The notes under the pieces: model-generated
What the model saw: the letters and a program-made list of their open reading frames with translations, nothing else
Databases searched by the model: none
What the model was told of the DNA's origin: nothing
Program-made: the position numbers and the translations under genes
Part shown: positions 63,127 to 64,000 of the stretch, one piece after another
Layout: every line of letters starts with the position of its first letter
Numbering within the stretch: the first letter of the stretch is position 1
Assembly: GCA_017528205.1 (NCBI GenBank)
Contig: JAFXPE010000033.1
Location: forward strand, 1 to 64,000
Direction: 5' to 3'
DNA from: Alphaproteobacteria bacterium
Lineage (GTDB): Bacteria > Pseudomonadota > Alphaproteobacteria > RF32 > CAG-239
Length of the DNA: 64,000 nucleotides

Positions 63127-63756
63127 CTACACCGCCTTATCCACAAATTCCTTAATCGGTTTATAGCTTTTGCGATGTTCCGGCGTAATTCCCAGTTTTT
63201 TCAGCCCGTCGATATGTTCTTTGGTGCCATAACCGGCATTTTTTTCAAACCCGTATCCCGGATATTTTAGCGCCATTTCTTTCATTAAATTATCACGATA
63301 AACTTTGGCTAAAATGCTGGCCGCCGCAATGGAATACGATTTGGCATCGCCGCCGATATAGCAAGAAGCCGCGCAAGCAAATGTTGCCGGCAAACGATTG
63401 CCGTCAATTAAGGCGTGCTGAGGCTGGGGATTGAGTTTTTGCACCGCACGTTGCATAGCCGTAAAAGTTGCCTGTAAAATATTCAAAGTATCAATTTCTT
63501 CTGCTCCGGCCTCGCCGATACCGTAGGTTAAATTCCCCTTTTGTGCCTCTTGTAACAAAAGCTCATACAAACGTTCCCGTTTTTTTGTCGTCAATTTTTT
63601 GGAATCATCAATATTTTTTAAGATTTCCGGATTTATATCGCGAGTTAAAAACATAACCGCACCGGCCACCACCGGCCCCACCCACGGACCGCGACCGGCC
63701 TCGTCTACACCGCAAACGGCGCCTTGAATTTTATCTTCTATTTCCCAAGTTGGCAT
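63127..63756 (-). CDS. rnhB: Ribonuclease HII
   Basis: 209 residues from the ATG at 63756 with AAGGAGAA upstream; the longer frame to 63819 has none. It removes RNA from RNA-DNA hybrids and single ribonucleotides. CGVDEAGRGPWVGPVVAGA holds the first acidic pair; DSKKLT, HALIDGNRLP and SIAAASILAKVYRD follow. Length is typical. Confidence 0.95.
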   Translation of the reverse strand: MPTWEIEDKIQGAVCGVDEAGRGPWVGPVVAGAVMFLTRDINPEILKNIDDSKKLTTKKRERLYELLLQEAQKGNLTYGIGEAGAEEIDTLNILQATFTAMQRAVQKLNPQPQHALIDGNRLPATFACAASCYIGGDAKSYSIAAASILAKVYRDNLMKEMALKYPGYGFEKNAGYGTKEHIDGLKKLGITPEHRKSYKPIKEFVDKAV

Positions 63757-63831
63757 GCTTATTCTCCTTATAGCGGAGATATTAAAGCAATTTGCGGCTT
63801 TTCTCAATTTATTTTGCAAGTTATTCCCTGT

Positions 63832-64000
63832 TTAATGTCTTATAATTTCTAATCCGGCATATTCGGCCTCAACCATACCGCCGACAATCACAGCCACATT
63901 ATCAAAGCCGATTTTTTCGAACATTTCCGCCGCTTTTGAAGCTCTGATACCCGAAGCACACAAAATATTTATGGTTTGTTCGTCGGTAAGGTTGTTTTCG
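63832..64000 (-). CDS. Rhodanese-like protein, C-terminal part (5' end outside window)
   Basis: 55 visible codons to a TAA at 63832-63834. The active loop CASGIRASKAAEMF and the following GFDNVAVIVGGMVEAEYAG match the sulfurtransferase pattern, with Cys as the persulfide site. Function beyond sulfur transfer is open. Confidence 0.7.
   Translation of the reverse strand, partial: ENNLTDEQTINILCASGIRASKAAEMFEKIGFDNVAVIVGGMVEAEYAGLEIIRH

Overview
The window is 64 kb of a compact, moderately AT-rich bacterial chromosome. Gene content points to an alphaproteobacterium: a GatCAB amidotransferase, TolB, the ihfA-merR pair, a tandem M16 protease pair beside lspA, MlaA/MlaC, a two-domain Uup, a SAM-II type riboswitch (a class found mainly in Alphaproteobacteria) and tRNA genes of alphaproteobacterial type. 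A desulfoferrodoxin-type superoxide reductase suggests an anaerobe or microaerophile. I infer an uncultured, possibly gut-associated, lineage; the sequence alone does not give the species.

Layout. 1-2.5 kb: the 3' end of a trimeric autotransporter adhesin gene with exact 126-bp repeats, then a membrane-anchored Skp/OmpH-like protein. 2.6-7.9 kb (minus): rpoD, dnaG, yqeY and a zinc-ribbon membrane protein. 8.0-20.6 kb (plus): one tightly packed run of eleven genes, ftsE-ftsX-DUF218-plsC-sppA-gatC-gatA-gatB-unknown membrane protein-yejE-yejF. 20.6-21.0 kb: intergenic palindromic repeats. 21.0-24.9 kb: nagA-nagB, then metK under an apparent SAM-II riboswitch, divergent from an MTA/SAH nucleosidase gene. 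24.9-31.1 kb: a GT-C-like membrane protein, an orphan, a lipoprotein hydrolase, a BOF-domain protein, a secreted protein made of 20-residue repeats, and an outer-membrane barrel candidate. 31.2-42.6 kb: a phosphodiesterase-like enzyme, tolB, ruvX, several orphans, superoxide reductase, uup and a Sel1-repeat protein.

42.65-45.3 kb is the accessory region. A tRNA-Met(CAT) gene has its 3' end repeated twice downstream, bounding a degraded 2.4-kb integrative element and a 173-bp segment. The element holds the front half of a tyrosine integrase, the front half of an ankyrin gene (the two fragments meet tail to tail at what looks like a deletion scar), an orphan with an HxH motif and AT-rich repeat DNA.

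45.5-64 kb is mostly housekeeping: mlaA-mlaC-mtaB-ftsY (plus), then on the minus strand a YfhO-like membrane protein, tRNA-Arg(CCT), merR-ihfA, a small DUF2130 operon containing a partial gene duplication, a compositionally foreign glutamine-amidotransferase gene, and lspA-lipoprotein-M16-M16-pgi-mutL, followed by rnhB and a truncated rhodanese-like gene. No CRISPR array, rRNA or intact insertion sequence was seen. The observations most worth following are the SAM-II/metK/nucleosidase arrangement, the scarred tRNA island, the 20-residue repeat protein and the duplicated 5' gene end near 53.6 kb.
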